A program made the position numbers and the translations under genes. Positions 1 to 8,465 of a stretch of 23,289 bases of DNA are shown piece after piece; the stretch's first letter is position 1, and each line of letters opens with the position of its first letter. Source of the stretch: Chara braunii. Taxonomy: Eukaryota > Streptophyta > Charophyceae > Charales > Characeae. The notes beneath the pieces are model-generated. The model saw only the letters and a program-made list of their open reading frames with translations, ran no database searches and was not told the origin of the DNA. Location: positions 3,103,278-3,126,566 of the forward strand of contig BFEA01000104.1 in the NCBI GenBank assembly GCA_003427395.1. Direction: 5' to 3'.

Positions 1-160
1 CACATCCCAGCATATAATCGTCATCAACTGAAGCTGGCGGCACACTGTCCACATCCCAGCATATAATCGTCATTAACTGAAGCTGGCGGCACACTGTCCA
101 CATTGCAGCATATAATCGTCATCAACTGAAGTTGGCGGCACACTGTCCACATCCCAGCAT
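1..160. repeat. 49-bp tandem array, just over three copies
   Basis: The motif CACATCCCAGCATATAATCG restarts at 1, 50, 99 (with small changes) and 148, so the period is exactly 49 bp. The fourth copy breaks off after about 12 bases and sequence to 205 is a degenerate continuation. The array lies just beyond the C-terminal end of the minus-strand integrase, where a 3' LTR would be expected. I see no LTR end or polypurine tract there. Confidence 0.9.
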
Positions 161-205
161 ATGTTGAGGGCACACTGGCCATGTCTCAGCATGTTTGGGC
201 TGATG

Positions 206-1390
206 CTAGACGGCTCTCGGGCCTCGTCTCATCACTCTGCCCGAACTCGGAATAATATCTGTGTCTCTAAGTATGAATTTTTGGAGCCAAGAGTCGGATA
301 CTATACCATGGAATCTCGTACCATCCATCTCTGCTAACTCATAGGCCTTGCCTTCAACCTCTCTGATGATCCTGAATGGTCCCATCCACCTGGTCTCCAA
401 TCTCCTGGTCCAATGTGTCTCGAGAAATGTATCATGTAGAAGTACAATATCTCCGACCTGAAGTCGTTCCTTCCTGATGTACCTCTTGCTGTTTCACCGT
501 GTCTGATCAGATAATTTGCTGTCTGACATCCTCTTTGTGGCCTCAATTATGGCCTCATCCACTTCCTTGATCTGCCTGATCTTTAGCCTCAGTAACTCCT
601 CTGCGGAGTACGACTCTCTCTGTGCCTTATGGGTCCAGGTCTCAACCAGGTTCTCAATGGGAGAAGTAGCATATCTGCCATACCAGAGTGTAATGGACGC
701 ATAACCTGTAGTCTGTTTGACAGTCACATTGTCAACATAGACTGCCGCCCTCAAGAAAGATGGTCAGTTCCTGGAGTCACCTTGACACCATTTTGATATA
801 GCACCCTTTAGTGTCCTATGGCCTCTCTCCACTGGTGCATTAGCCTGAGGATGATACGGTGTCACAAATCTGATCCTGACTCCAAGTCTGAACATGAGTC
901 TCCTGACCATCTCGTTCTTGAATTATGATCCCTGGTCAGCCACAAACTCACGTATGAAGGGGTACCTTAGGTAGATTTTCTCGATCCAATCTGCTACTGT
1001 CTTGGCGGTTTTCTTACGGATGGCTTTTGCTTTAACATAACCAGGCATGTTATCTCTCATGTTCAGTACATATTTCATTCCATCCTTACCAGGTGGCATA
1101 GTAATTAGATCAAAGTGAACAGTACTGTCAGGTTCAACAAGAACAGTAGGGTATAAGGGTTCAATCAATCTCATAGATGACCTTTTCTGACAGGCTTCAC
1201 ATGACTTACAATATCTCATAACCATATCCCTTAGACTATCCCAGTGATATAGTCGAGATACTTTATAATATGTAGCATCAACTCCCCTGTGACCCCCTGC
1301 TAGACCCTCATGCAGTGCGGCGATCACCTCTAGTTGCCTTTCCTTACCACATACTACTCTCAGTGGTGGTAGTCCTTCCTTAGCATCCAC
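206..1390 (-). pseudogene. Ty3/gypsy integrase (pol C-terminal part), with in-frame stops
   Basis: Integrase inserts the element cDNA into the genome. The N-terminal part has the HHCC zinc-binding pattern (H in ALHEGLAGGH, second H in GGHRG, then CKSC and C in CEACQK). The RNase-H-fold core shows the first Asp in VHFDLI, the second in FVADQG (codon 935-937) and the catalytic Glu in PVERGH (codon 827-829). Exactly 35 residues separate the last two, as in DD35E. The C-terminal end has a GPY/F-like module (RWMGPFRIIREVEGKAYEL). The frame is unbroken, but stops interrupt it at 923-925 (TAA), 764-766 (TGA) and 491-493 (TGA), ending at 206-208. It shares its frame with the RNase H part upstream. 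No clear chromodomain follows. Confidence 0.9.
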
Positions 1391-1849
1391 AAAAAGGTGA
1401 CCCCTACGCAGCCTAAAGGTTCTCTTTGTTTTCTCATGATAGAATTAGTCAAACTGATTACTGCTCATTACCATACCGATCCTCCTATATTCCCCATCAT
1501 ACTCATCCTTCTTAAATCTCTCTTCAGCGTCCTTATCTTGCTCCTAGTCATCCGACTCTTCCTCTATCTCATTCAGCCTTCGCTCAGCCATCCTTGAACT
1601 TTCTGCCAGCTCATGAGCTGCAACAGCGGCTTGTTCTACCATCTCATACCATCCTTCCTCTTCATCCTCTTGAGTTAGGAGGTAGTGGATGTAAGGGTCT
1701 TCTTTTTCTCCCCAGCAGTCTTCCCTGCTCGTTGCTATGGCTGAGACTGTATAACAACTGGGAGCTGGAGGTAGTCCTTCATCATCGTCTTCTATAAGGA
1801 ATTCGTCAACGAAGGGTGCCTCCTCAAGAGATTCATCATCTATTGATCC
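1391..1849 (-). pseudogene. Acidic linker of gypsy pol between RNase H and integrase
   Basis: This stretch continues the frame of RNase H (stop 1850-1852) into integrase. Translated on the minus strand it is strongly acidic (for example APFVDEFLIEDDDEGLPP and AHELAESSRMAERRLNEIEE), with stops at 1544-1546 (TAG) and 1445-1447 (TAA). Just before the integrase zinc finger it reads KTKRTFRLRRGHLFVDAKEG, which suits the usual lead-in to a gypsy integrase. The acidic segment may be a domain tether or a special feature of this lineage. I do not recognise a domain in it. Plus-strand reading frames over this stretch are shadows. Confidence 0.7.
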
Positions 1850-2799
1850 TCATTCTACGCGGCTCAGCCCATCGGCTCGATTCTTTTCAGTAGGTACCTT
1901 CTCTAACACAAAATCATACGTCCATATGTGTGCTATCCACCTACTAACCGTCGCATCTACTTGTTCATGCCTCTTAACAGCTCCGATTAATGTCGTGGAA
2001 TCCGTTCTTAGGATGAATCTCCGTCCCATAACATAGTGTCTAAATACCCTGAGACAGTGCAGGATTGCCAGAAGCTCCTTCCTGAACTGAATATAGTCTC
2101 TCTCAACCGAATTAAGGGTGCGACTCTCAAATCTAAGTGGCCTTTCTTTACCATTCTCATCCCGCTGCACGAGCACCCCTCCGAATGCTATCGGGCTGCC
2201 ATCGGCTTCGATGATGAAGGGTCTCTCCCTTTCATCGTCGAAGTATGGTACTCCTAATACGACCCCGCCATCTCTTAACTTATCTTGAAGTGTCCGCACA
2301 GCCTTCTCTCTTTGGTCAGACCACTCTAGGTTAGCTCTTTGTCGCACCATTTCTCTAAGGGGCTCGACTATCGTGGCGAACCCGGGGATGAAGATCCGCC
2401 AGAAGCTGCAGACCCCTAGGAAGTTCCTTACTTCCCTAACCGTTTTTAGAGGCATCGACCAGTTCAAGAGTTTATCCACTTTCTTAGAATCAGGACTTCT
2501 TCCTTCAAAGAAACACCTAAAACCCAAGATCGTTACCTCCTTTTGAAACAGTAGTGATTTCGGTCCACTGGCTGTTAGGTTGTATTTAGCCAACCTTTCT
2601 AGTACTTTCGCTACTCCCTGCGCATGTTCTCATACGAACTGCCTGACTCGACCATTCACTAAAGTCTCATTCTTTTTCTTCGGACCTTTAACCGGATTGT
2701 CGTCAATGTATGGAAACGTAACCTCTGGGCATATGTCCTCCATGACCTTCAGCATGTCTAAACCAGAAGATCGCCTCCAACGTTGCGGAACCACCTGAT
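1850..2799 (-). pseudogene. Ty3/gypsy RT (palm end, thumb) and RNase H
   Basis: This is the C-terminal half of reverse transcriptase followed by RNase H. The catalytic RT motif YIDD is at 2699-2710, preceded by MLKVMEDICPEVTFP. An in-frame TGA lies at 2630-2632. The thumb and connection follow (KVLERLAKYNLTASGPKS; VREVRNFLGVCSFWRIFIPGF). RNase H has EADGSPIAFGGVL, the Glu-containing ERDYIQFRKELLAIL, RTDSTTL and the closing NRADGLSR, so the D-E-D acidic residues are visible. The frame ends at TGA 1850-1852 and then continues into the linker. The upstream RT part (fingers and first palm motifs) is absent on this strand and lies inverted next door. The first residues around 2783-2799 (QVVPQ) match the last residues of that inverted piece. 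Confidence 0.9.
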
Positions 2800-2845
2800 G
2801 GAGCTTACGCCAATCATTGGTTTTGCTTTTGGAAGTCAGGTGGTG

Positions 2846-3075
2846 GCCTACGCTTGCAAAAGTTGAATTCGGTAACGGTTCGCGATGCGGGTAGCTTACC
2901 CAACGTGGATCTATTGGCCGAGTCTTTTGCCAGAAGGAGCATCTACTCCCTAATAGACTTGTACTCTGGCTATGACCAGTTCCCGATAGACCCTACTAGT
3001 CGACCTATGACTGTCATGCATACGCCTAGAGGCCTCATACAAATGTGTGTGGTGCCTCAGGGCACTGAGTTATAG
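2846..3075 (+). pseudogene. Inverted Ty3/gypsy RT fragment (fingers and palm)
   Basis: Plus-strand coding reads KLNSVTVRDAGSLPNVDLL, then SIYSLIDLYSGYDQFPIDP, then MHTPRGLIQMCVVPQG, ending at TAG 3073-3075. This is the conserved gypsy RT stretch with the first catalytic Asp (LIDLYSGYDQ) through the VVPQG motif, which normally precedes YxDD by about 35-40 residues. It lies on the opposite strand to gag on one side and the YIDD half on the other, and its missing continuation is exactly that minus-strand half. Short inverted repeats sit at both edges: ACCACCTGA (2791-2799) with TCAGGTGGT (2837-2845), and CTCAG (3056-3060) with CTGAG (3065-3069). The simplest reading is an in-place inversion. Confidence 0.88.
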
Positions 3076-4099
3076 TATGACCTTCCTCGTCACAATAATA
3101 ACATCGGAAAGGGTCATCTCTTCTCTGTCAATCTCGACCCTTATTATCTTTCCTCCAATCCCGGTCGCGCTTCTTCTTTTGTCTCTCTTTTCTCCTTCGC
3201 TTAGCGTCATCATCATCACTACTCTCGCTCTCACTTTCACTCTCATCTTTTTGCTTCTCCTTCTTTCTTTCTACCTTACCTTCTTCGGCTCCAACAAGTG
3301 CTTGAGTTTCTGGGGCAGGAAGGGTTAACTTTTTGAAGCTACCAAGCTTAACGAGAAGACCAAGGATCTCTTCGGCCTTCAAGTTTCCTCCCTTAGTTGC
3401 CTCAACATTTCCTTCTCTCGCACTAGTGATTGCTTTCATCTGTTCCAGAGACCACTTCCGGTTTGACACCGAAGGTAGTTCACGGACCATCTCAATCACT
3501 TCATCCCACTTCAGAGGATAATGGGCAGCGCGACTTACCACACTCTTTCTTTCATCCTCTGCAAAATTAGTTAGCAGGACATGACACTTCTGGGCCTCAT
3601 CTAAGAAGGGTACTCTCCGCGCAACCCGCTCAAAATCCTCTAGGAATTGATCAAGGGTTGCATATTTTGAACGCCGCACTTCCAACAAATTTTGCATGGT
3701 CGTTGGGACGTCATACTTCGCATATTCTTCCAGCATCTTTTGTCTAACCTTAACCCATGTTGTCAGTCTTTGTGTCATTTTTGTCACCGACACCCTCATC
3801 TTGGGCTCAACATAGGCTAGCAGAGCTTTCAACTTCTGTTTGTCCGACGAACCGTGGCTCATACCGAAGATATCATAGTCTTCCAGGAACTCCCTAACCT
3901 TTGTTCCATCAAAGCAGGGTATGTTCTCTGGAGGTATCTTAGCTCTAGGAAGGTCTAGACGAACATTCATAGTGTCCATCCCGGTCTTCATGACCTCTAT
4001 CTTTTTCAACATTTCTTGTAGAACAGTGGTAATGGTCACTTCTCCATCACCTGCGGAGGAACTAGCAAGGTTCTGCCTTGCGTCGGGTCCCCTGAGCAT
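3062..4099 (-). pseudogene. Gag with zinc knuckle, one in-frame stop
   Basis: Gag forms the particle that packages element RNA. From ATG 4097-4099 the frame encodes 323 residues. A retrotransposon-gag-like core (FDGTKVREFLEDYDIFG to about AAHYPLKWDEVIEMV) is followed by a charged tail with a SESESESSDDDD run and basic KRRRKERQKKKRDRDW. A TGA at 3128-3130 ends the frame. In the same frame, nine codons further on, comes a CX2CX4HX4C zinc knuckle (CYYCDEEGHTITQC, 3062-3103), the nucleic-acid-binding motif of gag. The knuckle abuts the inverted RT piece directly, so the rest of the gag-pol junction and the protease are lost. The coding style is good and there are no frameshifts. The TGA is probably a decay mutation, although a readthrough site cannot be excluded from sequence alone. 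Confidence 0.88.
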
Positions 4100-4109
4100 C
4101 TTGTCTGAT

Positions 4110-4547
4110 TTACTGGTTAAACTCCTATTTCTTCCTGAACCTTTTCTCTCTTATGATCGCGTTTAGAATTGGTTCCTAATTTCTGCCGTCGATAAAACTT
4201 TCCGGCAAAACTGGCTCGGGAAACCTGTCAAACACAAGCGGAGCTAGGTTACTAACTACTCTTGCTCCTTTTCTTTCTAACTCTCTTCTTTCTTGACCAA
4301 TTACACTACTGATCCAAGTACGAAGAGATTCACGATCTGTCCCCTTCTCCCTTAGTGAAGGGACATAGGGCCGGATATCATACTCACCAGTGTTGAGAAA
4401 CTTCACTAAAAGGACATACGCCTTCCCCGGGGCATGCTTCTCCTCCAGGGATATGCAGCGCTCTATCTTGTAGGGAAAGGCTCCTCCACTGGTAAATAGG
4501 ACCAAGGCGTCTAGTGCTGCCGTGACTGCCGGACAGTAACCAGACAT
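4110..4547 (-). pseudogene. Unknown coding module, copy U1 (next to gag)
   Basis: I do not recognise this protein. From ATG 4545-4547 it has a conserved block ALDALVLFTSGGAFPYKIER, then YVLLVKFLNTGEYDIRPYV, then a charged stretch and FDRFPEPVLPESFIDGRN. A TAG at 4176-4178 interrupts it, and the frame continues EPILNAIIREKRFRKK to a second TAG about 35 bp before the gag ATG. The same blocks in the same order recur in U2 and U3 at roughly 40-50% identity by eye, and more distantly in U4. U1 lacks the C-terminal half seen in U2 and runs straight into gag. It could be part of the retroelement's leader or a captured host sequence. No function can be assigned. Confidence 0.6.
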
Positions 4548-4577
4548 TTGCCTAGTCCCTAGCGACCCCCATGATCC

Positions 4578-5462
4578 TTCTTTATCTCTGATACGTCTAA
4601 TCTTTTCCGGCGCCTACTAAGTCACGCCTCACTATCTCGAAGGGGTTGTCAACTTCAGTCACTTCATCTAACCATCCTCTACCAATGGTCGCAGTCGCAA
4701 TTGACGTAGAGTTTTCACATTCCAATATCATTGTCTTGGGTTGCTTCTAGTGCCTCTAGCCAGACTGTCTGCAGGACGCTGCCTAGATAGGATGGTCTCA
4801 TCTCTCGCATGCAGCATCACTCTCCTGCCGTCAGAACTCTTGCAATCCAACAGATGCCTAATCTTAATTTGATCCGTAATTGCTCTAAAAGCAGCCGTCC
4901 GCATAAGCTCCAGGAAGTGCTCTACCATGTCAATCTCTTCACGCCTACCTAGCCTAGTGCCGCATCCTCTCACGATCCCGATGACAGTCGCTCGTTGCTC
5001 ATCTAGATTGACCTCGAAGCAGAAGCTTTCTCCATCATCAGGAGTGTAGACATCTCTTGGCATGGCTCACCACACTCGGTCCCTAAGTACCGCGTTGAGG
5101 ATTGGTCCCCAGTCCTTCCCGTCGCAGAAGCTAGCGGGCACAGGCGGACTTGGGAATCTCTCAAACTCTCTAGGCAGGACACTCCAAGTCAGTTTCTTCC
5201 CTCGTTGTCTCAACAACAACCTTTCATCTAGAACATACTCAGCAGCAGCTATCCAACATGCCTCTTAATCGATCCCTCTCCTTGTCTCAGCAGATACATA
5301 TGGCCTCATATCATAGTCATCCGTATCAAGAAACCGAGCTACAAGGACGTACAAGATCACTGAGTCATGCTCACAAGTCACACACCTCTCAATGACGTAC
5401 GGGAAGGCACCCCCGACCGTGATCCTTGTCAGCGCCTCTATCGCTTTCGTTATTGCTGACAT
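4578..5462 (-). pseudogene. Unknown coding module, copy U2 (longest of the leader copies)
   Basis: The N-terminal block (EALTRITVGGAFPYVIERC, YVLVARFLDTDDYDMRPYV) starts at ATG 5460-5462 and meets a TGA at 5265-5267. The frame then goes on with VLPREFERFPSPPVPASFCD and DWGPILNAVLRDRVW. A TGA at 5064-5066 follows and, still in frame, MPRDVYTPDDGESFCFEVNL and EEIDMVEHFLELMRTAAF down to 4728. A shift of frame near 4735 then gives ECENSTSIATATIGRGWLDE down to about 4578. So U2 looks like a ~295-residue product broken by two stops and one frameshift. The central FCFEV and EE blocks and the late SIAT block have counterparts in U4. The family is unrecognised, and three copies lie head to tail on this strand. 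Confidence 0.55.
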
Positions 5463-5464
5463 TG

Positions 5465-5868
5465 ACTACCTACCAGGTTTGCCTCCTCAGTGTTGCATTG
5501 ATGATCGGCTACCAGTTCCTACCATCACAGAATCCTTTAGGTACTGACGGGGTAGGAATCTTCTCATAAATCCTAGGCAGTAAGCTCCAACTCGCCTCTA
5601 TCCTTTGCTGTCTCAACTGATCCCTCTCGGCTTTGACACACTCTACTGTGACATCTCAGTTGGTAAAGAAACTCGGATCCCGATCAGCTCCCTCTAGGAT
5701 GTAGGGTCGAATATCATAGTCATTAGTGCCAAGGAATCTAGAGACAAGCACATGCACAGTCGTCGTACTTTTTACACAAGTAATGCATCTGACAAATATA
5801 TAAGGGAAGACACCACTGCAGGTGACACGAGTTAGGGCTTCTAGGACAATATACTCTTCAGTCATCAT
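5465..5868 (-). pseudogene. Unknown coding module, copy U3
   Basis: From ATG 5866-5868 it reads VLEALTRVTCSGVFPYIFVR, then VHVLVSRFLGTNDYDIRPYI, ending at TGA 5656-5658. The frame continues with SLLPRIYEKIPTPSVPKGFC, DGRNW, a TAG, then PIINATLRRQT. These are the same blocks as U1 and U2 in the same order. The module stops at about 5480 and U2's start follows immediately, so U3, like U1, has only the N-terminal part. Upstream (5869-5960) a short open stretch (QEFGICFLDPSLEKTISQKP) in another frame may be remnant coding. Function unknown. Confidence 0.55.
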
Positions 5869-6104
5869 CTGGTTTCTGACTTATGGTCTTTTCAAGCGAA
5901 GGGTCCAGAAAACAAATTCCAAACTCTTGCTTGTAGGTCTGAATCACTGCAGATAAACTTCTGCAAGAGGCCCCTCCTCTCAGGGCACCTCTATCCGAAA
6001 GTTTTTCTGACCTGAGTCAGACCTTGTATGAAATATGCTAGACTGCTGCCTAGTCACAGAATATTGTGACCAAGGTCCGCTCCCAGGAACTCAAGATTTT
6101 TTAG
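5869..6104 (-). other. Leader sequence between PBS and the U3 module
   Basis: This lies between the primer binding site and the first unknown module of element A. Apart from about 30 plausible codons near 5870-5965 on the minus strand, I see no gene, repeat or motif here. Confidence 0.4.
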
Positions 6105-6122
6105 TCCCCGGCAACGGCGTCA
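6105..6122 (-). promoter_or_regulatory. Primer binding site matching tRNA-Asp 3' end
   Basis: The plus strand reads TCCCCGGCAACGGCGTCA. The plant tRNA-Asp acceptor end, as I recall it, is TCCCCGGCAACGGCGCCA, so 17 of 18 bases agree. On the minus strand this is the complement needed to prime first-strand synthesis. It lies four bases inside the LTR end, the usual spacing, and its orientation matches minus-strand gag-pol. The single mismatch falls in the CCA-adjacent position and may be decay. Confidence 0.75.
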
Positions 6123-6126
6123 TTTT

Positions 6127-6315
6127 TGTCGCGCCCCCACTGCTCCAAGGGTCCGGTGAGATGTCCTTTCCCGGGACCGAGCTCAGTGGGTTGGAGGACT
6201 GGCAGGCGGTCACACAGGAATTTTGATAGATATAAAAAAAGAGGTGTGTTCAGGGGCAGTCACACTTTATCATACAGCCGAGTAGTCAGGGTTATCCCTC
6301 CTGCCAGCGGCGACA
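6127..6315 (-). mobile_element. 5' LTR of element A (189 bp)
   Basis: On the minus strand the segment begins TGTCGC and ends GCGACA, a 6-bp terminal inverted repeat within the TG...CA ends expected of LTRs, and its 3' end lies four bases from the PBS. An AT-rich TATA-like stretch (6225-6244) could hold the LTR promoter on the minus strand. At 189 bp it is short for a gypsy LTR, and no second copy is visible in the window, so the far boundary at 6315 rests only on the terminal repeat. The target-site duplication cannot be tested because the other LTR is missing. Confidence 0.6.
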
Positions 6316-6657
6316 CGGCTTAGAGTGAGGCGTTCGGGTTTATCGCCTGCACCTGACCCCGTATAAAGGATAGACTCAAGGTCAGCAAAGTCCCTATCAT
6401 TCAGGAGTCCTTTAAGCTGCCTTGAGTGTAACCTGCATAAAATAAGGAGGAAAAATAACAAACATGCATCATACATCATAGAGCACTTGACACTGACAAC
6501 ATGAGAAGACAAAAAAACAGACTCTGCAAGAGCATGACCAGAGAAACGAGACTGAAGAGTAGTACACAGAGTATGCAGGGAGCAGTCATTGGAAGGCTGC
6601 GGTCACTAATAAATAATAATGTCGTAATACATCAATAGTGACTGAAAAGAGAGAACC
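6316..6657. other. Non-coding stretch outside the LTR
   Basis: No convincing coding sequence, repeat or RNA gene is visible. A GTATAAAGGA sequence near 6361 resembles a TATA box but nothing else supports a promoter there. Confidence 0.4.
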
Positions 6658-7740
6658 TCAATCAATGATAATAAGCGGTACCCCCTCGTAAGTGAGTGCT
6701 GCCGTCTGGGACTCCTCGTCATTGAGAACTCGTGTGGCTATAGACTCAGGAACCACATAGCTGATCTCGAGTGGCGCTGCTGGATCAATCTTGCAGATAT
6801 AGGGCATGCATCTGGCCATCTCCTCGTCTGCGATGCTCCTGAGATAAAACTCCTCCGCAAGGATGATATCACCAGAAGCTCCAATCAATATCTCAATACG
6901 TCCTCTCCCACCAGAGTAAATGTAGGAAACCTCGAGAAAGTGATCTCCGTAAAGAGGCTTTCGATAAGCCTGCATAGCAAAGTCTGTCCCGACCAAATGA
7001 CTATAGTCATCTCCAAGGTATGAAACCGGACCCTCTCCTCTTGGGGGACCAATAACTGTCTCAGACCCAGGGTCGTCTGACATGTAGGAGTCAATCACCC
7101 TCAAGAAGATANCGTGCAAGAAGATGTGCGATCCTCCTCAATGTCGCCCTCCGACGTCTCCGCTTGCTGGTCTCCAGCGCTCCTGTCGCTGTCCACAAAC
7201 TCAATCTCTGTGAGTGTCCCAGTCAAAATAATCGCCAAGATCAATGTCACTCACAGAGCAGGGCTCCAAGTCCNACTCATCCGTCTCTNATNTCTNGACG
7301 CATGTAGTGATGGGGACCCCGGATCTTGCCATCCCTCTCCTAATCCGGTCGTCCTTCCGACTCTTGTCCTTGCTGCAAGACTCACTGAGAGGCTTGGGGT
7401 TGCATCCGTCAAAATCGAAGAGCACGCCCCCAGGTCCTGAGGGTACGCGAGGGAACACCACGTGTAGCCAGTTGTCCCTCCAATAGCTCTCCCTGCGAAA
7501 TATGTAATCCGCAATCNTGTCGTATGTGGTGCCCTTCACTCCCGTCTCTGCCCCCTTCACCGAGTAGGTGATCACGAGCGTGTGTCTCGAGGTCGAGGAC
7601 TCATTAGCCCTGATAGTGAAACTCTGATGTCCCGCATGTCTGTAACAGAACCTCTCAATCAATCTACCCCACTTAGGGGTAGTCTCACGACGTCGGGCCA
7701 GCTTGGATGGAAGATGCACTCTCTCACTAATGCAGATACT
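6658..7740 (-). pseudogene. Unknown coding module, copy U4 (longest, most diverged)
   Basis: The minus-strand frame from about 7740 reads RRETTPKWGRLIERFCYR, HTLVITYSVKG, NWLHVVFPRVPSGPGG and VLFDFDGCNPKPLSES to a TGA at 7201-7203. A second frame carries an acidic stretch (FVDSDRSAGDQQAETSEGD), and the first frame resumes at 7119 with PRGEGPVSYLGDDYSHLV, HFLEVSYIYSGGRGRIEI, EEFYLRSIADEEMARCMPYI and VVPESIATRVLNDEESQ to a stop at 6658. By eye the block order parallels U2: IER-C, VLV, F-R-P then DG-N, F-EV, EE, SIAT. That makes it a probable distant relative. Single Ns at 7112, 7274, 7289, 7292, 7296 and 7517 mark poor base calls, so the frame break may be partly a sequencing error. No function recognised. 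Confidence 0.45.
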
Positions 7741-7857
7741 CCCTCCAAGCCCTGGCCGGATATCAATCAACAACCCAAAGTGTAGGCCTGTCTGAATGGC
7801 CTGACTGCAACTCGATGTGGGGCCCGCCTGAATGGGTCCCGCTAAACAGCAACTCAA

Positions 7858-8275
7858 TATAAAGCCCTCCTGAGTGGGTCTGGCTGATCAACAACTATCT
7901 CAGAAGAAAGGGCCCGCCTGAAGGGGCCTGGCTGAAAACTGCAACCGAAGAAAGGGCCCGCGTGAAGGGGCCTGGCTGAAAACTGCAACAATCTCGAGAA
8001 GTGGACCCACCTGAAGGGGCCTGGCTGAAAACTGCAACAATCTCGAGAAGTGGACCCACCAGAAGGGGCCCAGTTGAATGGCAACTCAATCTCAAGTAGG
8101 CCCGCCTGAAGGGCCCGGCTGAACGGCAACAATCTCTAGTAGGCCCGCCTGAATGACCCGACTGAACAGTAACAATCTCAAGTAAGCCTGCCTGAAGGGC
8201 CCGGCTGAGCAGCAACAATCTCAAGAAGGCCCGCCTGAAGGGCCCGCCTGAACAGCAGCAGATCAGTGATACATC
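7858..8275. repeat. 43-49 bp minisatellite
   Basis: Copies of GCCTGGCTGAAAACTGCAAC start at 7926, 7970 and 8019 (spacings 44 and 49). The array then shortens to a 43-bp unit marked by CCCGCCTGAA at 8101, 8144, 8187 and 8230. The unit drifts steadily along the array. Reading frames across it are periodic artefacts of the repeat. The flank 8276-8465 holds nothing I recognise. Confidence 0.9.
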
Positions 8276-8465
8276 TCATGCACAGGGACCAGTCACAACT
8301 GCTGAATGTACTAGGGCTAGACTGAGCCAGATCATCTGTGCAGGAACCGAACCGCCAATGCTCCCCGTGCGAGGGAAAATATCATGTGCATGAGGTGTTG
8401 TTGATCAGCAAAGGAATAAATCAACGGGTGCGTGGAGGCAAATCATCTCACAATAATCATAGGCT

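Larger units (their letters stand above)
206..6315 (-). mobile_element. Degenerate Ty3/gypsy LTR retrotransposon (element A)
   Basis: Read on the minus strand, the order is LTR, PBS, leader with unknown modules, gag with zinc knuckle, RT, RNase H, linker and integrase. RT before RNase H before integrase is the Ty3/gypsy order and excludes Ty1/copia. The element is dead: gag and pol carry many in-frame stops, 265-280 bp of RT is inverted, and the whole protease region between the zinc knuckle and RT is missing. No 3' LTR is recognisable beyond 206, where a 49-bp satellite lies. Missing protease-type sequence appears elsewhere in the window as fragments B and C. Element ends are therefore firm only on the 5' (right) side. 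Confidence 0.85.

Noticed and set aside
1-160. CRISPR array
   Set aside because: The 49-bp units are contiguous repeats without unique spacers, and the DNA is eukaryotic; the other arrays fail for the same reason.
1-205. 3' LTR of element A
   Set aside because: No TG...CA ends, no polypurine tract and no similarity to the 5' LTR; the stretch is a 49-bp tandem repeat.
1397-1797. Plus-strand frames over the pol linker
   Set aside because: Shadows: the minus strand has the continuous pol frame through this stretch.
3128-3130. Programmed stop readthrough between gag core and zinc knuckle
   Set aside because: Possible in principle, but the surrounding pol has many similar stops, so decay explains it better; no structure supporting readthrough was evident.
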